Below, piece by piece: positions 63,627 through 64,000 of a DNA stretch of 64,000 nucleotides. The notes beneath the pieces were generated by a model. The model was not told where the DNA came from, searched no databases, and was given only the letters and a program-made list of their open reading frames with translations. The translations under genes and the position numbers were made by a program. This stretch comes from OMG group bacterium (lineage in GTDB: Bacteria; Pseudomonadota; Gammaproteobacteria; Pseudomonadales; Azotimanducaceae): assembly GCA_012267385.1 (NCBI GenBank), contig JAAXGW010000043.1, forward strand, positions 1 through 64,000, given 5' to 3'. How positions within the stretch are numbered: the first letter of the stretch is position 1; each line of letters starts with the position of its first letter.

Positions 63627-64000
63627 ACCGTTTTAATAAACTTAGGATTTGAAGGATTGGCTTCGATCTTACTTCGGAGTCGAGTGATTCTGACATCAAT
63701 ACTGCGATCTACTCCAGACTTATTTTCGTCGCCAAGCAGCTCCTGAATACGATCTCGATCGAGGGTGCGATAGGGGTGTTTAACCAAAACGTTGAGCATT
63801 TCAAATTCGCCCGAGGTCAGGGATATTATTTCACCGGTTTTGCGAGTAAGCGATAATTGAGCTATGTCGAAAGTGAAATCACCGAAGCGGTAAACACCGT
63901 CTCCACTTCGCATTGTTGAAGTTCCTGCGTTTCGTCGCAGTACCGCTTTAATCCTGGCAAGTAATTCGCGTGGATTCACCGGCTTATCAACGTAGTCGTC
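63587..64000 (-). CDS. OmpR-family response regulator (5' end beyond the window)
   Basis: The last 138 residues of a response regulator. The gene enters at the window edge with DDYVDKPVNPRELLARIKAVLRR, the end of the receiver domain including its conserved lysine. A linker follows, then the winged-helix DNA-binding domain (SLTSGEFEMLNVLVKHP, DRSIDVRITRLRSKIE, KTVWGKGYVF). It is organised with the downstream kinase as ompR-envZ type, with overlapping genes. It is partial: the phosphoacceptor aspartate and start codon lie outside. Confidence 0.92.
   Translation of the reverse strand, partial: DDYVDKPVNPRELLARIKAVLRRNAGTSTMRSGDGVYRFGDFTFDIAQLSLTRKTGEIISLTSGEFEMLNVLVKHPYRTLDRDRIQELLGDENKSGVDRSIDVRITRLRSKIEANPSNPKFIKTVWGKGYVFCPESS

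Overview
The window looks like a chromosome segment of a gammaproteobacterium, probably free-living and aerobic. The best evidence is gene order: lptM - dapF - DUF484 - xerC - HAD hydrolase, trxA next to rho, hemB-hemC-hemD, and an OmpR/EnvZ-type pair at the right edge. Base composition is moderate (mid-40s percent GC by eye). Genus cannot be read from the sequence. No tRNA, rRNA, CRISPR array, insertion sequence or phage gene was seen.

Layout. 0.2-6.1 kb: two closely related TonB-dependent receptors in tandem, each followed by a hairpin terminator. 6.2-10.9 kb: a LarA-type racemase, small membrane proteins, a TorF-type porin and a cytochrome c5. 10.9-17.6 kb: amino-acid metabolism, with a fused indolepyruvate ferredoxin oxidoreductase, a divergent Lrp/AsnC regulator, a methylcrotonyl-CoA carboxylase beta subunit without its partner, and alanine racemase. 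17.7-26.1 kb: a two-subunit molybdenum hydroxylase (IorAB type), a thermonuclease-like protein, an ankyrin-like protein, a nucleoside hydrolase, an O-methyltransferase, a PhoX/DUF839 protein and heme A synthase.

26.1-48.0 kb is the remarkable part: eleven tandem paralogs, all on the minus strand, fill one third of the window. Each encodes about 600-640 residues, normally an N-terminal membrane anchor, a polar linker and an all-helical repeat domain built on a W-A-x-x-D-P signature. I recognise no named family or function. Two sequence types (A: SW motif; B: YSYV motif) alternate gene by gene as A-B-A-B-A-B-A-B-A-B-B, so the duplicated unit was apparently a gene pair. Nine anchors share G-x-x-[IL]-G in the membrane segment. 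Three members carry single-base frameshifts (four in all); reading through each restores the family sequence. Two type A genes keep an identical 13-bp element at an identical distance from their start codons.

48.2-64.0 kb is mostly housekeeping: a glutathione transferase, a VOC protein, PII, HAD hydrolase, xerC, DUF484, dapF (second catalytic cysteine replaced by serine), lptM (no lysA between it and dapF), trxA, rho with a C-rich leader, hemDCB, a pyridine nucleotide-disulfide oxidoreductase, a short operon of ClpP-like protease, alpha/beta hydrolase and FAD oxidase, and a two-component system whose regulator runs off the window.
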